Below are positions 14,654 to 22,815 of a stretch of 45,007 nucleotides of DNA, piece by piece. The position numbers and the translations under genes were made by a program. The notes beneath the pieces are model-generated. The model worked only from the letters and a program-made list of their open reading frames with translations. It was not told the origin of the DNA and did no database searches. The DNA is taken from contig JANQQD010000222.1 of assembly GCA_028285185.1 (NCBI GenBank), positions 1 through 45,007 of the forward strand. The letters run 5' to 3'. Positions within the stretch are counted from its first letter, which is position 1; each line of letters starts with the position of its first letter. This DNA is from Anaerolineae bacterium (GTDB lineage: Bacteria > Pseudomonadota > Alphaproteobacteria > DSM-16000 > Inquilinaceae).

Positions 14654-15142
14654 TCAACGCCTCCTGTCGCTCAGTCGGTTTATCGACCCGGCGCTCGCTC
14701 CCAACTGTGCGGCATTCAACTGTGCTGCAATCGCTTCGATCGCGGCCGCTTCCCAATTCCGAACCGTCTCGGGGCTTGAGACGCCGACGGCCCGCGCCAC
14801 GCGCCGCCATGAAAGCCCCACCGCACGCAGGCAGACGGCTTTCCTATGCCGCGGCGCCTCCACCCAGAGCAGCCACGGCAACGTCTCGTCAAGGCGGCGG
14901 ATGGCCTTCGGGCTCGGCGCCGATTTCTGCGGCCACTCGTCGTGCCAGCCATAGGCCGACCAGTCGGCGGGCGGCAGCGGCATGGCGCTGCGCAAGCGCC
15001 CCGGCGCCCCATTGTCCGGAAACTTCAAGCGCCGCAACGTGTCCATCGCCTCGGCAATCCGCGCCCGCACCATCGGCACGGTCCAAGAGCCGCCATCGGC
15101 TGGGGCCGCGGCAGTACCGTCATCGAAGCAATCCACGCCCAT
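14654..15142 (-). CDS. DUF6362-like phage protein with C-terminal helix-turn-helix
   Basis: The 162-residue protein starts MGVDCFDDGTAAAPADGGSW. It contains WTVPMVRARIAEAMDTLRRL and ends with a section containing RHRKAVCLRAVGLSWRRVAR followed by VGVSSPETVRNWEAAAIEAIA. This is the W-x-R-A-x-G-x-S-W-x-x-I/V pattern of DUF6362 and related sigma-like HTH phage proteins. The start at 15142 has GGGAGAG 8 bases upstream. It lies 83 bases downstream of the SANT-type gene, probably in the same early transcript controlled by the divergent repressor. A role in early gene control is inference. Confidence 0.65.
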   Translation of the reverse strand: MGVDCFDDGTAAAPADGGSWTVPMVRARIAEAMDTLRRLKFPDNGAPGRLRSAMPLPPADWSAYGWHDEWPQKSAPSPKAIRRLDETLPWLLWVEAPRHRKAVCLRAVGLSWRRVARAVGVSSPETVRNWEAAAIEAIAAQLNAAQLGASAGSINRLSDRRR

Positions 15143-15225
15143 GACCCGATCTCTCCCTGATTGCGCTCGCACTCATGTCCTGCCGCTTCACGCAAACGCG
15201 CTCTGCGGAACCGGCGCGGACGGTC

Positions 15226-15594
15226 TCACGCTTCGTTTTCCAGCAGAGCTGTAGCGCAGCCTTGGGCCGACCTGGCGGCCACCGGGTCACCGCGCCAGGG
15301 CGCCTCGCGTCGGCAGGCCCGGGGATCGTCCTCGAAGCGCAGCCAGTCGGGCCATTGCGGCTCTGACGGTTCACGACGCTGTCGACGCTCGCGCGGTTCG
15401 ATCCCCAGCACGCGCATGCGGCAACCAACCGATGACGCGCGGCGGCCCAGCACGGCTGCGATTGCGCGCTGGCTCAGCCCCTGCCCACACAACCGGTGCA
15501 GATCCTCGTCCTCGGCCGCCGTCCAGGCGCGTCGCGTGGCGGTCGGTGTCGCGTCGGTCACATCTGTAGCGGGCGATGGGGCGTCTACGGTCAT
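15226..15594 (-). CDS. SANT/Myb-like DNA-binding protein
   Basis: The 122-residue product has a Myb/SANT-type helix-turn-helix at about 22-60: TRRAWTAAEDEDLHRLCGQG followed by LSQRAIAAVLGRRASSVGCR. The C-terminal half contains RFEDDPRACRREAPWRGDPV, with no known domain. Phages often carry such GcrA- or Myb-type small regulators in the early region. AGAGGG lies 6 bases before the ATG at 15594. It is divergently transcribed from the CI-like repressor, sharing a 122-base control region with two palindromes, so it is likely the first gene under repressor control. Confidence 0.7.
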   Translation of the reverse strand: MTVDAPSPATDVTDATPTATRRAWTAAEDEDLHRLCGQGLSQRAIAAVLGRRASSVGCRMRVLGIEPRERRQRREPSEPQWPDWLRFEDDPRACRREAPWRGDPVAARSAQGCATALLENEA

Positions 15595-15619
15595 GGAACC
15601 CTCTCGAATGTCGGGCAGG

Positions 15620-15666
15620 CATATGGGAAAACATACCCAATATGATTAGCTGATGCCAATTTGGCA
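15620..15666. promoter_or_regulatory. Two candidate repressor operators
   Basis: Between the divergent early genes are TGCCAATTTGGCA (15654-15666), a perfect 13-bp palindrome, and CATATGGG-n8-CCCAATATG (15620-15644), with nested TGGG/CCCA and CATAT/ATATG symmetry. This position is typical for CI-type operators; the two sites differ in sequence, so they may bind different proteins. Confidence 0.55.
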
Positions 15667-15680
15667 ATACCATAATGTCG

Positions 15681-15709
15681 TTAGACGCTGGAATTCGAAC
15701 CGCTACACT
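15681..15709 (+). promoter_or_regulatory. Candidate promoter giving a leaderless repressor mRNA
   Basis: TTAGAC (15681-15686) and TACACT (15704-15709) are spaced by exactly 17 bp. The -10 ends 7 bases before the repressor ATG at 15717, so transcription would start at or next to the ATG. No ribosome-binding site is visible. Lambda cI made from PRM is likewise leaderless. Confidence 0.5.
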
Positions 15710-15716
15710 CTTCGCC

Positions 15717-16355
15717 ATGAACAGAATTCGAGAGCTGCGAGAGGCGCATGGCTGGTCGCAGGCCCAGCTGGCCCAGGCCGTCGACACCTCGCAGCCGCAG
15801 ATTGACAGGTTGGAAAAGGGAGAGCGGCGCCTCACCGAGCAATGGATGAGACGCCTCGCCCTGGCGCTTGGCGTGGAGCCGGCGGCCCTTCTTGCCGAAG
15901 CCGCGGCACAGAGATCCAATTTAGATACCAAAACGGTGTTATCGAACAATCTGGTCGGAGACCGTGATCTGCCGGTCTACGGCGTCACCGAAGGCGGCCG
16001 TTTCGGCGCCGTCTCCATGACGCCCGAGCCGATACAGTGGGTCCGCCGGCCGGAGCCGCTGGCCCGCGTGCCCGCCGGTTTCGGCCTCTATGTCGCCGGC
16101 GAGTCCATGGAGCCGGCATATCGCCAGGGGGATATCGTCCTCGTGCACCCTTCCATGCCCGCACGGCGCGGCGACGACGTCGTGCTGGTGCATGTCGACG
16201 CCCATAACGACCGTCACGCCCTACTGAAACGCCTCATCGACTGGAGTGACGACAAGTGGACGGTGCGCCAGTTCAACCCGGACGAGACGTTCGACCTGCA
16301 TCGCCAGCACTGGCGCTGGACCCACGTCGTCGTCGGCCGCTACAGCCGCCGATAG
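15717..16355 (+). CDS. CI-type prophage repressor (XRE HTH plus S24 peptidase domain)
   Basis: The 212-residue protein has an N-terminal XRE helix-turn-helix (residues 1-55, MNRIRELREAHGWSQAQLAQ, then TSQPQIDRLEKGERR). The C-terminal LexA-like S24 domain has the catalytic serine S130 in GESMEP and lysine K171 in HALLKRLI. It should bind operators at 15620-15666, silence the early genes and be inactivated by RecA-stimulated self-cleavage. The ATG at 15717 fits the HTH start. Both catalytic residues are present, so the repressor looks intact even though the structural block is rearranged. It marks the right end of recognisable prophage genes. Confidence 0.88.
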   Translation: MNRIRELREAHGWSQAQLAQAVDTSQPQIDRLEKGERRLTEQWMRRLALALGVEPAALLAEAAAQRSNLDTKTVLSNNLVGDRDLPVYGVTEGGRFGAVSMTPEPIQWVRRPEPLARVPAGFGLYVAGESMEPAYRQGDIVLVHPSMPARRGDDVVLVHVDAHNDRHALLKRLIDWSDDKWTVRQFNPDETFDLHRQHWRWTHVVVGRYSRR

Positions 16356-16867
16356 GGGCGTGACGGTCCCACCGGGTCAAGGGTGCCGACATGGCTGCCT
16401 GACGCCTCGCCCAAAGGCTCCGAAGGGCATCGCCTTCCCAGCGGTTCCCGCGCCTCCCAGGCCATCGGCGCTCGATGCCCACAAGGCCTCGTCATTACGC
16501 ACCGCGTCGACCGCATATGGAGCACATCGATCCCGCCTTCTTTCATTGCATAATGAATTCAATCTTGAAATCTCATGCTGCCACGACTGAGAGCACGCGA
16601 CGTGATTGGCCGAAATGTTGAGGTTCATCACGATATGGATGTCGTCTCGGATTGCATCTCGCATGCAATCTGATAAGCTCGGTCGTTGATGAGCGGATAT
16701 CCCCGCCCTCGGGTGGGGCCGCTCGAATGGCGTGGTTCCGGCCGGCAACAGAGGACGTATTGGCATCTGCGACCGCAAGCACCCTGATCGCCCAATCCAG
16801 TATTCGCCCCGCCGCGAAGCGTCCGGCCATCGGATCAACCAAAAGCAATGACCTCAGGAGGACATCC
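16356..16867. other. Intergenic region upstream of the TRAP operon
   Basis: No gene is evident in these 512 bases. The first 150 are GC-rich, and the probable prophage-host junction falls somewhere here, though I see no attachment-site duplication within the window. Around 16540-16570 the DNA is AT-rich and holds ATTGCATAATGAATTCAAT, a degenerate relative of the perfect operator-like palindrome at 16650-16670. AGGAGG before 16868 is the dctP ribosome-binding site. Confidence 0.45.
16650..16670. promoter_or_regulatory. Perfect inverted repeat, likely operator of the TRAP operon
   Basis: GATTGCAT (16650-16657) is exactly inverted as ATGCAATC (16663-16670) around CTCGC. ATTGCAT recurs at about 16543 in a weaker repeat. 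Such short inverted repeats upstream of TRAP genes often bind GntR- or IclR-family regulators, but no regulator gene is adjacent here. Confidence 0.55.
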
Positions 16868-17839
16868 ATGAAGGCTTCCGCTCTGTTCCTCGGCACCGTG
16901 ATCGCCGCCACCGCCCTGCCCGCCGTCGCGCAGGAGGAAATCGTGTTCGGCATCAGCGCCAACCCCGGATCGCTGCAGCACCTGACGGCTGACGAATTCG
17001 CCCGCCTCGCCAACGAACGGCTCGGCGACAGCCATCAGGTGGTGGTCTACGGCGCCTCGCAGCTCGGCAACGACCGCGAGCTGTTGCAGAAGCTCATCCT
17101 TGGCACCGTCCACATCACCCTGCCCTCCTCGATCATGTCGACGGTATCCCCGCAGTTCGGCCTGTTCGACATGCCCTTCGTCATCGCCGACCGCGCCCAT
17201 CTCGCCCGGGTGGAAGAAGAGGTGTTCTGGCCCGACATCGCCCCGACCGTGGAGGAGCAGGGCTATCGCGTGATCGCGCTGTGGGAAAACGGCATCCGCC
17301 ATATCACCAACAGCACACGGCCCATCGACACCCCGGCGGATCTTGAGGGCATCAAGCTGCGCACGCCGCGCGGCGAATGGCGCATCCGCATGTTCGAGGC
17401 CTGGGGCGCCAGCCCGACGCCGATGCCGTTCTCCGAGGTGTTCGTCTCGCTGCAGACCGGCGTGATCGACGGCCAGGAAAACCCGCTCACCAACATCTCC
17501 GCGGCCAGCTTCCAAGAGGTGCAGGACTTCCTGTCGATCACCGGCCACGTCTATTCGCCGGCCTACCCCACCGTCGGCATCGATGCCTGGGAAGAGCTGC
17601 CGGAAGACGTGCGGCAGGTGCTGGCAGACACGGCCCGGGAGGTTGCGCTGTGGGCCCGCGACCAGGGCGCGGCCGCCGACGAGACGCTGCTGGCGGAGCT
17701 GGAGTCCGCGGGCATGCAGGTCAATGTGGCCGACCGCGAGGCCTTCGTTTCGGCCAGCCAGCCGATCTACGACGCGTTTGCTGAAGAGGTTGAGGGCGGC
17801 GGCGACCTGATCGGCGCCGCTTTGTCACTGGCCGAATAG
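16868..17839 (+). CDS. dctP: TRAP transporter substrate-binding protein (DctP family)
   Basis: The 323-residue protein has a Sec signal peptide (MKASALFLGTVIAATALPAVAQ, cleavage after AVA). The DctP fold follows: LASEL-type elements QLGNDRELLQKLILGTVHIT, GLFDMPFVI, an ALWENGIRHITNS segment, DLEGIKLRTP, and MPFSEVFVSLQTGVIDGQEN near residue 200. The arginine of KLRTP normally contacts the substrate carboxylate, so an organic acid is the likely ligand; which one cannot be told. AGGAGG with a 6-base spacer precedes the ATG. A hairpin after the gene (17855-17888) may allow more binding protein than permease to be made. Confidence 0.93.
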   Translation: MKASALFLGTVIAATALPAVAQEEIVFGISANPGSLQHLTADEFARLANERLGDSHQVVVYGASQLGNDRELLQKLILGTVHITLPSSIMSTVSPQFGLFDMPFVIADRAHLARVEEEVFWPDIAPTVEEQGYRVIALWENGIRHITNSTRPIDTPADLEGIKLRTPRGEWRIRMFEAWGASPTPMPFSEVFVSLQTGVIDGQENPLTNISAASFQEVQDFLSITGHVYSPAYPTVGIDAWEELPEDVRQVLADTAREVALWARDQGAAADETLLAELESAGMQVNVADREAFVSASQPIYDAFAEEVEGGGDLIGAALSLAE

Positions 17840-17854
17840 GCCCAACCAGGCATC

Positions 17855-17888
17855 GGAAGGCCGGCCTGGCATCGTCAGCCGGCCTTCC
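17855..17888 (+). terminator. Hairpin between dctP and dctQ
   Basis: GGAAGGCCGGC and GCCGGCCTTCC form a perfect 11-bp stem with a 12-base loop. There is a short CTTACCCTTG tail rather than a U-tract. It probably attenuates transcription or stabilises the dctP mRNA end. Confidence 0.6.
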
Positions 17889-17948
17889 CTTACCCTTGTC
17901 CTGACATCACCAAACGGTCGCGACGGCGGCCAGGCCGAGCCTGCTTCG

Positions 17949-18491
17949 ATGAAGGCCCTGACACGCGCGCTGGACGCACTCTTCCAGGCGATCACGATCG
18001 TGCTTCTGCTCAGCCTTGCGGTGCTGGTGGTCTATGCCGTCGCCAGCCGCAAGCTGGGCTCGCCGATCCCGTGGTATGACGAAGTGGCGGTCGTCCTCCT
18101 GGCCTGGCTGACCTTCTATGGGGCCGGCCTGGCGGCGCTCCGCCGTGCCCATCTGGGATTCACCGGCCTGCTCTACGCCCTGCCCTTGCCGGTGCGCACG
18201 TCTCTCTTCGTCTTTGCCGAAGCGGTTGTCTTCACCTTCCTCGCCGTGATGGCCTGGTACGGCTGGGATGTCCTGAAGGTGATGCGTTACGACGCGCTGA
18301 TCACGCTGCCCTGGGTCCCGGTCGCCTTGGTCCAGTCGGTCATCCCCATCGGCTGCGGGCTGTTCATCCTTGCCCATGCCATCAGCCTGCCGGGCGCCTG
18401 GGTGGTCCTCCGCGCCGGCCAGGATCCCGAACGTCTGCACATCGAAGACGCGATCGCCGAGGCTGAGCGCGAACGGGACCGAGCGTCATGA
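17949..18491 (+). CDS. dctQ: TRAP transporter small permease (DctQ family)
   Basis: The 180-residue integral membrane protein has four hydrophobic segments (about 13-31, 48-66, 88-108, 124-147). The family element GSPIPWYDEVAVVLLAWLTF is present, followed by a conserved GAGLAALRRAHLG. DctQ pairs with the large permease DctM and is needed for transport. The tail is charged. Its stop overlaps the dctM ATG (ATGA), so the two are co-translated. The ribosome-binding site is weak and the gene sits 110 bases after dctP. Confidence 0.9.
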   Translation: MKALTRALDALFQAITIVLLLSLAVLVVYAVASRKLGSPIPWYDEVAVVLLAWLTFYGAGLAALRRAHLGFTGLLYALPLPVRTSLFVFAEAVVFTFLAVMAWYGWDVLKVMRYDALITLPWVPVALVQSVIPIGCGLFILAHAISLPGAWVVLRAGQDPERLHIEDAIAEAERERDRAS

Positions 18492-19771
18492 CTCTGTTTC
18501 TGGTCGTCGCCACGCTGATCGGCCTGGTCCTCATCAATGTGCCGATCGCGATCGCCATCGGCTCGGTCGCCATCGCCGGCATGGTGATCACCGACGGGCC
18601 CATTCGCCTCTACGACGCCGCGCTCGCGCTCTACTCCGGCGCCACGAAGTTCCCGCTGCTGGCGATCCCGCTGTTCATTCTCGCCGGCGCGCTGATGAAC
18701 ACCTCGGGCATCTCGCGCCGCCTGATCGCCTTCGTCTCCGCGCTGGTGGGCTTCGTGCGCGGTGGTCTCTCCATGGTGAATGTCGGCGTGTCGCTGTTCT
18801 TTGCGGAGATTTCGGGCTCGGCCGTGGCCGACGTCGCCGCCACCGGCTCCGTCCTGATCCCGGCCATGAAGCGGCGCGGCTACCGCCCAGCCTTTGCCGC
18901 AGCCGTCACGTCGTCTTCCGCGTCGCTCGCCATCATCATCCCGCCGTCGATCCCGATGATCCTCTATGGCGCGATCGCCGACGCCTCGGTCATCCAGCTC
19001 TTCGTCGCCGGCATCATCCCGGGCCTGCTCGGCGGCTTCTCGCTGATGCTGCTCTGCTACTATTTCGCCCGACGCTACAATCTGCCGCGCGAAGAGGCGT
19101 TCGATCTGGGCCGGCTCGGCCGCGCCTTCCGCGAAGCGGCCTGGGCCCTGGTGCTCCCCGTGATCATCCTCGGCGGCATCTTCGGCGGCGTTGTCACTGC
19201 GACAGAGGGCGCCGGCCTGGCCGTGGTCGCAGCACTCGTCATCGGTGCCTTCATCTACCGCGAGCTGGATTTGCGTCTCTTCCACCGATCGCTGGTGGAA
19301 GGCGTGGTGCAGACCGCCGTGGTGATGACGCTGGTCGCCACCTCCGCCGTGCTCGGCCTCTTCCTGACGCAGACCCAGGTGCCGCAAGACTTGGCGCGCA
19401 TGATCATCGAGCTGACGGAGAACAAGTATGCCGTGCTCGGCCTGCTCAACCTGCTGCTGCTGGTCATGGGCATGTTCCTGCACGGGGCGGCCGCCATCAT
19501 CCTGGTCGTGCCGATCGTCATGCCGCTGGTGCAGCAGGTCGGCATCGACCCGGTCCATTTCGGCCTTGTCGTCACGCTGAACCTGGCGATCGGCCAGCAG
19601 ACACCACCCGTCGCCAGCGTGCTGGTCACCGCCTGCTCGATTGCCAAGACGGATATCTGGGCAACGACCAAAACCAACTTGCCCTTCATCGGCGTGCTGC
19701 TCTTCGTCCTCCTGCTGGTGACCTACGTCCCGGCGGTCCCGCTGTCGCTGGTCGAGGTCTTCTTCCGCTAA
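18488..19771 (+). CDS. dctM: TRAP transporter large permease (DctM family)
   Basis: The 427-residue protein has 11-12 membrane segments. DctM hallmarks include PLLAIPLFILAGALMNTSGI, ISGSAVADVAATGSVLIPAM, and SSASLAIIIPPSIPMILYGA. LNLAIGQQTPPVASVLVTAC lies near the C-terminus. It catalyses sodium- or proton-driven uptake of the ligand delivered by DctP. Length and motifs are normal. It overlaps dctQ by four bases, and the dehydrogenase gene 43 bases downstream is probably in the same transcript. Confidence 0.94.
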   Translation: MTLFLVVATLIGLVLINVPIAIAIGSVAIAGMVITDGPIRLYDAALALYSGATKFPLLAIPLFILAGALMNTSGISRRLIAFVSALVGFVRGGLSMVNVGVSLFFAEISGSAVADVAATGSVLIPAMKRRGYRPAFAAAVTSSSASLAIIIPPSIPMILYGAIADASVIQLFVAGIIPGLLGGFSLMLLCYYFARRYNLPREEAFDLGRLGRAFREAAWALVLPVIILGGIFGGVVTATEGAGLAVVAALVIGAFIYRELDLRLFHRSLVEGVVQTAVVMTLVATSAVLGLFLTQTQVPQDLARMIIELTENKYAVLGLLNLLLLVMGMFLHGAAAIILVVPIVMPLVQQVGIDPVHFGLVVTLNLAIGQQTPPVASVLVTACSIAKTDIWATTKTNLPFIGVLLFVLLLVTYVPAVPLSLVEVFFR

Positions 19772-19814
19772 TGTAGCCGCCGCCCGCGGCGAGACGGAAC
19801 GAAAGGATCCGGGG

Positions 19815-20759
19815 ATGCGCATCGGCTTCATCGGTCTTGGCATGATGGGCCGCGGCATGGCCGCCAACATTCGGCGAAAGGGCTTCTCGCTCACCGTCAT
19901 GGCGCACCGCAGCCGTGCCGCGGTCGATGCCCTGATTGCCGAAGGCGCGTCGGAAGCCACAACGCCGGCCGAGTTGGCGCAGGTCAGCGACGTGGTGCTG
20001 ATCTGTGTTACCGGCTCACCACAGGTGGAGGCCCTGATCGGCGGGCCGGACGGCATCCTGCAGACCGCTCGACCAGCGCTGGTCGTGGTCGATTGCACGA
20101 CGTCGCAGCCGGCCTCAACTCGCCGCCTTGCCGCAGCTCTCGCCGACAAGGGCGCTGCGATGGTTGATGCGCCGGTCACCCGCGGTCCGCCCGACGCCGA
20201 AGCAGGTCGGCTCAACAGCCTGGTGGGCGGCAGCGACGAAACCATCGCCAGAATCCGCCCGGTGCTTGAGGCCTATTCGGAAACGATCGTCCACTTCGGG
20301 CCCATTGGTGCCGGGCATACGGCCAAGCTGATCAACAACATGATCACCATGGGCTATGCCGCCGTGATCGCCGAAGCGATCGGCACGGCCGCGGCCGCCG
20401 GCGTCGATCTGGCCAAGCTCTACCGGGTCATCTCCCAGGGCGCCGCCGCCAGCGGCGTCCTTGAGAAGATGCTGCCCAAGGCCCTCGAAGGCGACCTGAC
20501 CGGCCACAAATTCAGCATTGCCAATGCCTTGAAGGATGTCGGCTACTATCGGAACCTGGCGGACGAGCTGGGTCACGCCGGCACGGTTTCGGACGCATTG
20601 CACCAGACCTACCGGCTCGCGGACAATCTCGGCTTCGGCGGCCGTCTGATGGCCTCCCTGTTCGAGGTGCAAGAGCGTGTGAACGGCATAACCGTCGTCC
20701 CGCGCCCGTCGCCGGACGAAACTTGCGGTCCGATCTCAGGGGCCGCAGAAAAAAGCTGA
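19815..20759 (+). CDS. NAD(P)-dependent 3-hydroxyisobutyrate dehydrogenase-family oxidoreductase
   Basis: The 314-residue protein starts with the Rossmann motif MRIGFIGLGMMGRGMAANI. It has the family elements DAPVTRGPPDAEAG (substrate loop) and GPIGAGHTAKLINN, with catalytic lysine K171 and N175, followed by the all-helical C-terminal domain. Family members oxidise beta-hydroxyacids (hydroxyisobutyrate, tartronate semialdehyde, 6-phosphogluconate type). HRSR after the second beta strand suggests NADP could be used. Position after dctPQM suggests it acts on the imported acid or a product of it; the exact substrate is unknown. Confidence 0.88.
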   Translation: MRIGFIGLGMMGRGMAANIRRKGFSLTVMAHRSRAAVDALIAEGASEATTPAELAQVSDVVLICVTGSPQVEALIGGPDGILQTARPALVVVDCTTSQPASTRRLAAALADKGAAMVDAPVTRGPPDAEAGRLNSLVGGSDETIARIRPVLEAYSETIVHFGPIGAGHTAKLINNMITMGYAAVIAEAIGTAAAAGVDLAKLYRVISQGAAASGVLEKMLPKALEGDLTGHKFSIANALKDVGYYRNLADELGHAGTVSDALHQTYRLADNLGFGGRLMASLFEVQERVNGITVVPRPSPDETCGPISGAAEKS

Positions 20760-20974
20760 CGGTTCAGGCGCTTACAGCCTTGCGTAAAGCCTGCGATCCA
20801 GTCGACAATAATGGTTAACGGGGGTCGCACAAAAATTACCGGGCCGATGGTGTAAGGCGGGGCATCCGGTCGTGCATCGGATGTTAACGCGATACCGCTA
20901 GCGTGCGGCGCCTTTGGGGGTGCAGGCGGATTGTGTGCCTGCGCACGAAGAACCGCGGTCGTGGAGGTATCGCC

Positions 20975-21520
20975 ATGGTCACGCTCGGCGTTGCGACGCT
21001 GATGCTGGTAACCGTGCTGATCGGCGCCATTCTCTGGCGGATCGGGGTCATCGCCACCTTTCTGTTTGGCGGCGTGGTCGCGGCCGAGCTGGCGTATCGG
21101 GCCCTGAACGGCCTGGTGGACAGCGGCATCGTCGTCTGGGGCGGGACGATTCTGTCCTACAGCATCGGCGCCAGCCTCTGCTTCGTGCTGTTGAAGCTAC
21201 TGACCCTGGTTCCGCGGCACCCCAGCCCGGGCACGCGCCGGCTGCTCTTGGCTGGCGAGATTGCCGTCGTCATCGGCATGCCACTGGCCATGGGATGGGA
21301 GTTGACGGGGCTGATCATCGGCGCGCAGAGCGGCCTGTTCGACATCGGATTGTCGACCAGTGCGATCGTGGCGGTTCAGGTCGCCATCGGTTTGTTCTTC
21401 GTCTTTGCGGCCCACCGCCAAATGCGCAAGCGCCATGCCGCCAACGACGATCGCCCGGTCGGCCTGTCGCCGCAAGGTGCTGCGACGGATTCCCCACGGC
21501 GTCGCAACCTCGCGGCCTGA
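20975..21520 (+). CDS. Integral membrane protein of unknown function
   Basis: The 181-residue protein has five likely membrane segments: MVTLGVATLMLVTVLIGAIL, IGVIATFLFGGVVAAELAYR, GTILSYSIGASLCFVLLKLL, LLLAGEIAVVIGMPLAMGWE and AIVAVQVAIGLFFVFAAHRQ. A basic, probably cytoplasmic tail (MRKRHAANDDRP) follows. GGAGG with a 7-base spacer selects the ATG at 20975. No family is recognised. It stands alone, 215 bases after the dehydrogenase gene and convergent with the Cache gene. Confidence 0.75.
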   Translation: MVTLGVATLMLVTVLIGAILWRIGVIATFLFGGVVAAELAYRALNGLVDSGIVVWGGTILSYSIGASLCFVLLKLLTLVPRHPSPGTRRLLLAGEIAVVIGMPLAMGWELTGLIIGAQSGLFDIGLSTSAIVAVQVAIGLFFVFAAHRQMRKRHAANDDRPVGLSPQGAATDSPRRRNLAA

Positions 21521-21567
21521 TCCCAGGGCCTATGGCCGAAAACTCCTTTCTGCTTTGAGCGACCGCA

Positions 21568-21587
21568 GGCGGGCCGACAAGCCCGCC
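21568..21587. terminator. Bidirectional hairpin between convergent genes
   Basis: GGCGGGC and GCCCGCC pair around CGACAA. It lies between the membrane protein gene (plus) and the Cache protein gene (minus). No U-tract on either side. Confidence 0.5.
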
Positions 21588-21608
21588 CACGGCGTCTAGG
21601 GTTTCCTG

Positions 21609-22061
21609 CTACTCGACGTAATAGCCGACGGCGCAGACATCGTCGCCGACCGCCTCAATGAAGGTGGACTTGTCCTCGACCTCACCCGTCGTCGGATTGG
21701 CCCAGCGATAGTCCAGCGTGCCCGATCCCGACTCGCGGCCGATCGAGATGATATGGTTGCCGATTTCCAGCCCGTCGGCATCGGCCAGGGTGGTCACATC
21801 GGTGCCGACGATGGTCGGATGGGCAACCATGGTGTCATCCGGCCCGACGCAGAAGACATACAGATCCCGATCCCGGAAACCCCCATCCGCATCGTTGAAG
21901 TCGGTAAGGGCCTGGTCGCGTCCAACATCCTCATAATGCGCAATGGCGCCGGCCAGCATCGTCTCCGCCTCTTCCGCCGTGGCGCGCTCCTGGGCCTGTA
22001 GTGCCGTGGTTGCGGCAAAGGTCAGCAGCGACGCAACCGCAAAGGTCTTCAGCGTCCTCAT
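21609..22061 (-). CDS. Periplasmic single-Cache-domain protein
   Basis: The 150-residue protein has a signal peptide (MRTLKTFAVASLLTFAATTALQ, then AQ). A small Cache-like sensor fold follows, with AEEAETMLAGAIAHYEDVGRD, ALTDFNDADGGFRDRDLYVF, MVAHPTIVG, and ESGSGTLDYRWANPTTGEVE near the end. Free-standing periplasmic Cache proteins of this type bind small ligands and may feed membrane signalling proteins. GGAGGA lies about 9 bases before the ATG at 22061. Two cysteines (FCVG, DVCAVGYY) could form a disulfide. Confidence 0.8.
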   Translation of the reverse strand: MRTLKTFAVASLLTFAATTALQAQERATAEEAETMLAGAIAHYEDVGRDQALTDFNDADGGFRDRDLYVFCVGPDDTMVAHPTIVGTDVTTLADADGLEIGNHIISIGRESGSGTLDYRWANPTTGEVEDKSTFIEAVGDDVCAVGYYVE

Positions 22062-22383
22062 GGTGTCGAGTCCTCCGGTTCTCAGAGTTTTCATCAAGTT
22101 TTACGCAAATTTCGATCATCATTTTCTATGATCGACTACCAATGATAGTGAATCGATAACTCGCACGGCAACGCGAAATCGGATCGAAGGATTAAAGGTT
22201 AACTATGCGATTTCTTTGCGAAGATTTTGCATAAAATGCCATCTGATCTATAGCGATGGCCTTGGCCTCTCTCGTCGCGGTGACGCGACAGGATCCTACT
22301 CAGCCAATGGCGCAACACGGAGAACCCGGGTCAGATCTGAGGCCGTCCCCGCCATAGCGCGGGGACGGCGGCCGTCTTGCCGG
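22062..22383. other. AT-rich promoter region and terminator
   Basis: These 322 bases lie between two minus-strand genes. The part next to the Cache gene (22085-22240) is AT-rich and is probably its promoter region. GGGTCAGATC, one of the scattered copies of this motif, occurs at 22329-22338. The YHS gene terminator is at 22342-22369. No gene seen. Confidence 0.45.
22342..22369 (-). terminator. Hairpin downstream of the YHS gene
   Basis: GCCGTCCCCGC and GCGGGGACGGC form a perfect 11-bp stem around CATAGC, 14 bases after the YHS stop. No U-tract follows. Confidence 0.6.
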
Positions 22384-22815
22384 TCAGAACGGGTGGATCC
22401 GGGGCCAGTTCTCCTCGCCGTCGGCAATGTGCTGCGGGATGTCGGCCTCCCACAGCTCCTGCGCGCGCTCATGGACCTGCAGAAAGAGTTGCCCGTCGAC
22501 TACAGCGTACACCAGCGGATCGCCGGGGGCCTTGTAACCCTGGCTCGCCGCCCAGGCGCAATAGCCGTCGAAGGCCGGCGCATAGGCTTCCGGGTCGTCG
22601 CGGAAAGCGTCGCGGTTGGCCTCGCTGCTGAAGAACCAGATGGCACCGTTCCAGAAATGATTGTACCGGGCCTCGCCACGCACCGGCTCGTCGCTCTGAT
22701 AGGAAACGGCGTCATAGCCGCCGATCGCCGTGGAAAGCTGGTTGCCGGCCAGCGCAGGTGCAGCGGTGGCTCCGGCAAGCAGGGCGCCACCAGCAAGAAT
22801 ACCAACAAGCTTCAT
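22384..22815 (-). CDS. Exported YHS-domain protein
   Basis: The 143-residue protein has a signal peptide (MKLVGILAGGALLAGATAAP, then ALAG). A YHS domain follows, with AIGGYDAVSYQSDEPVRGEA, then YNHFWNGAIWFFSSEANRDA and FRDDPEAYAPAFDGYCAWAA. YHS domains are small modules often linked to metals. The usual second cysteine is not evident. GGAGGAAGGG directly precedes the ATG at 22815. Its function is not established and the neighbours do not inform it. Confidence 0.85.
   Translation of the reverse strand: MKLVGILAGGALLAGATAAPALAGNQLSTAIGGYDAVSYQSDEPVRGEARYNHFWNGAIWFFSSEANRDAFRDDPEAYAPAFDGYCAWAASQGYKAPGDPLVYAVVDGQLFLQVHERAQELWEADIPQHIADGEENWPRIHPF

Noticed and set aside
18287..20245. 652-codon minus-strand open frame across dctM and the dehydrogenase gene
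   Set aside because: It is a GC-bias artefact opposite well-supported transporter and enzyme genes. The product is dominated by Asp, His, Gln and Arg without domains.
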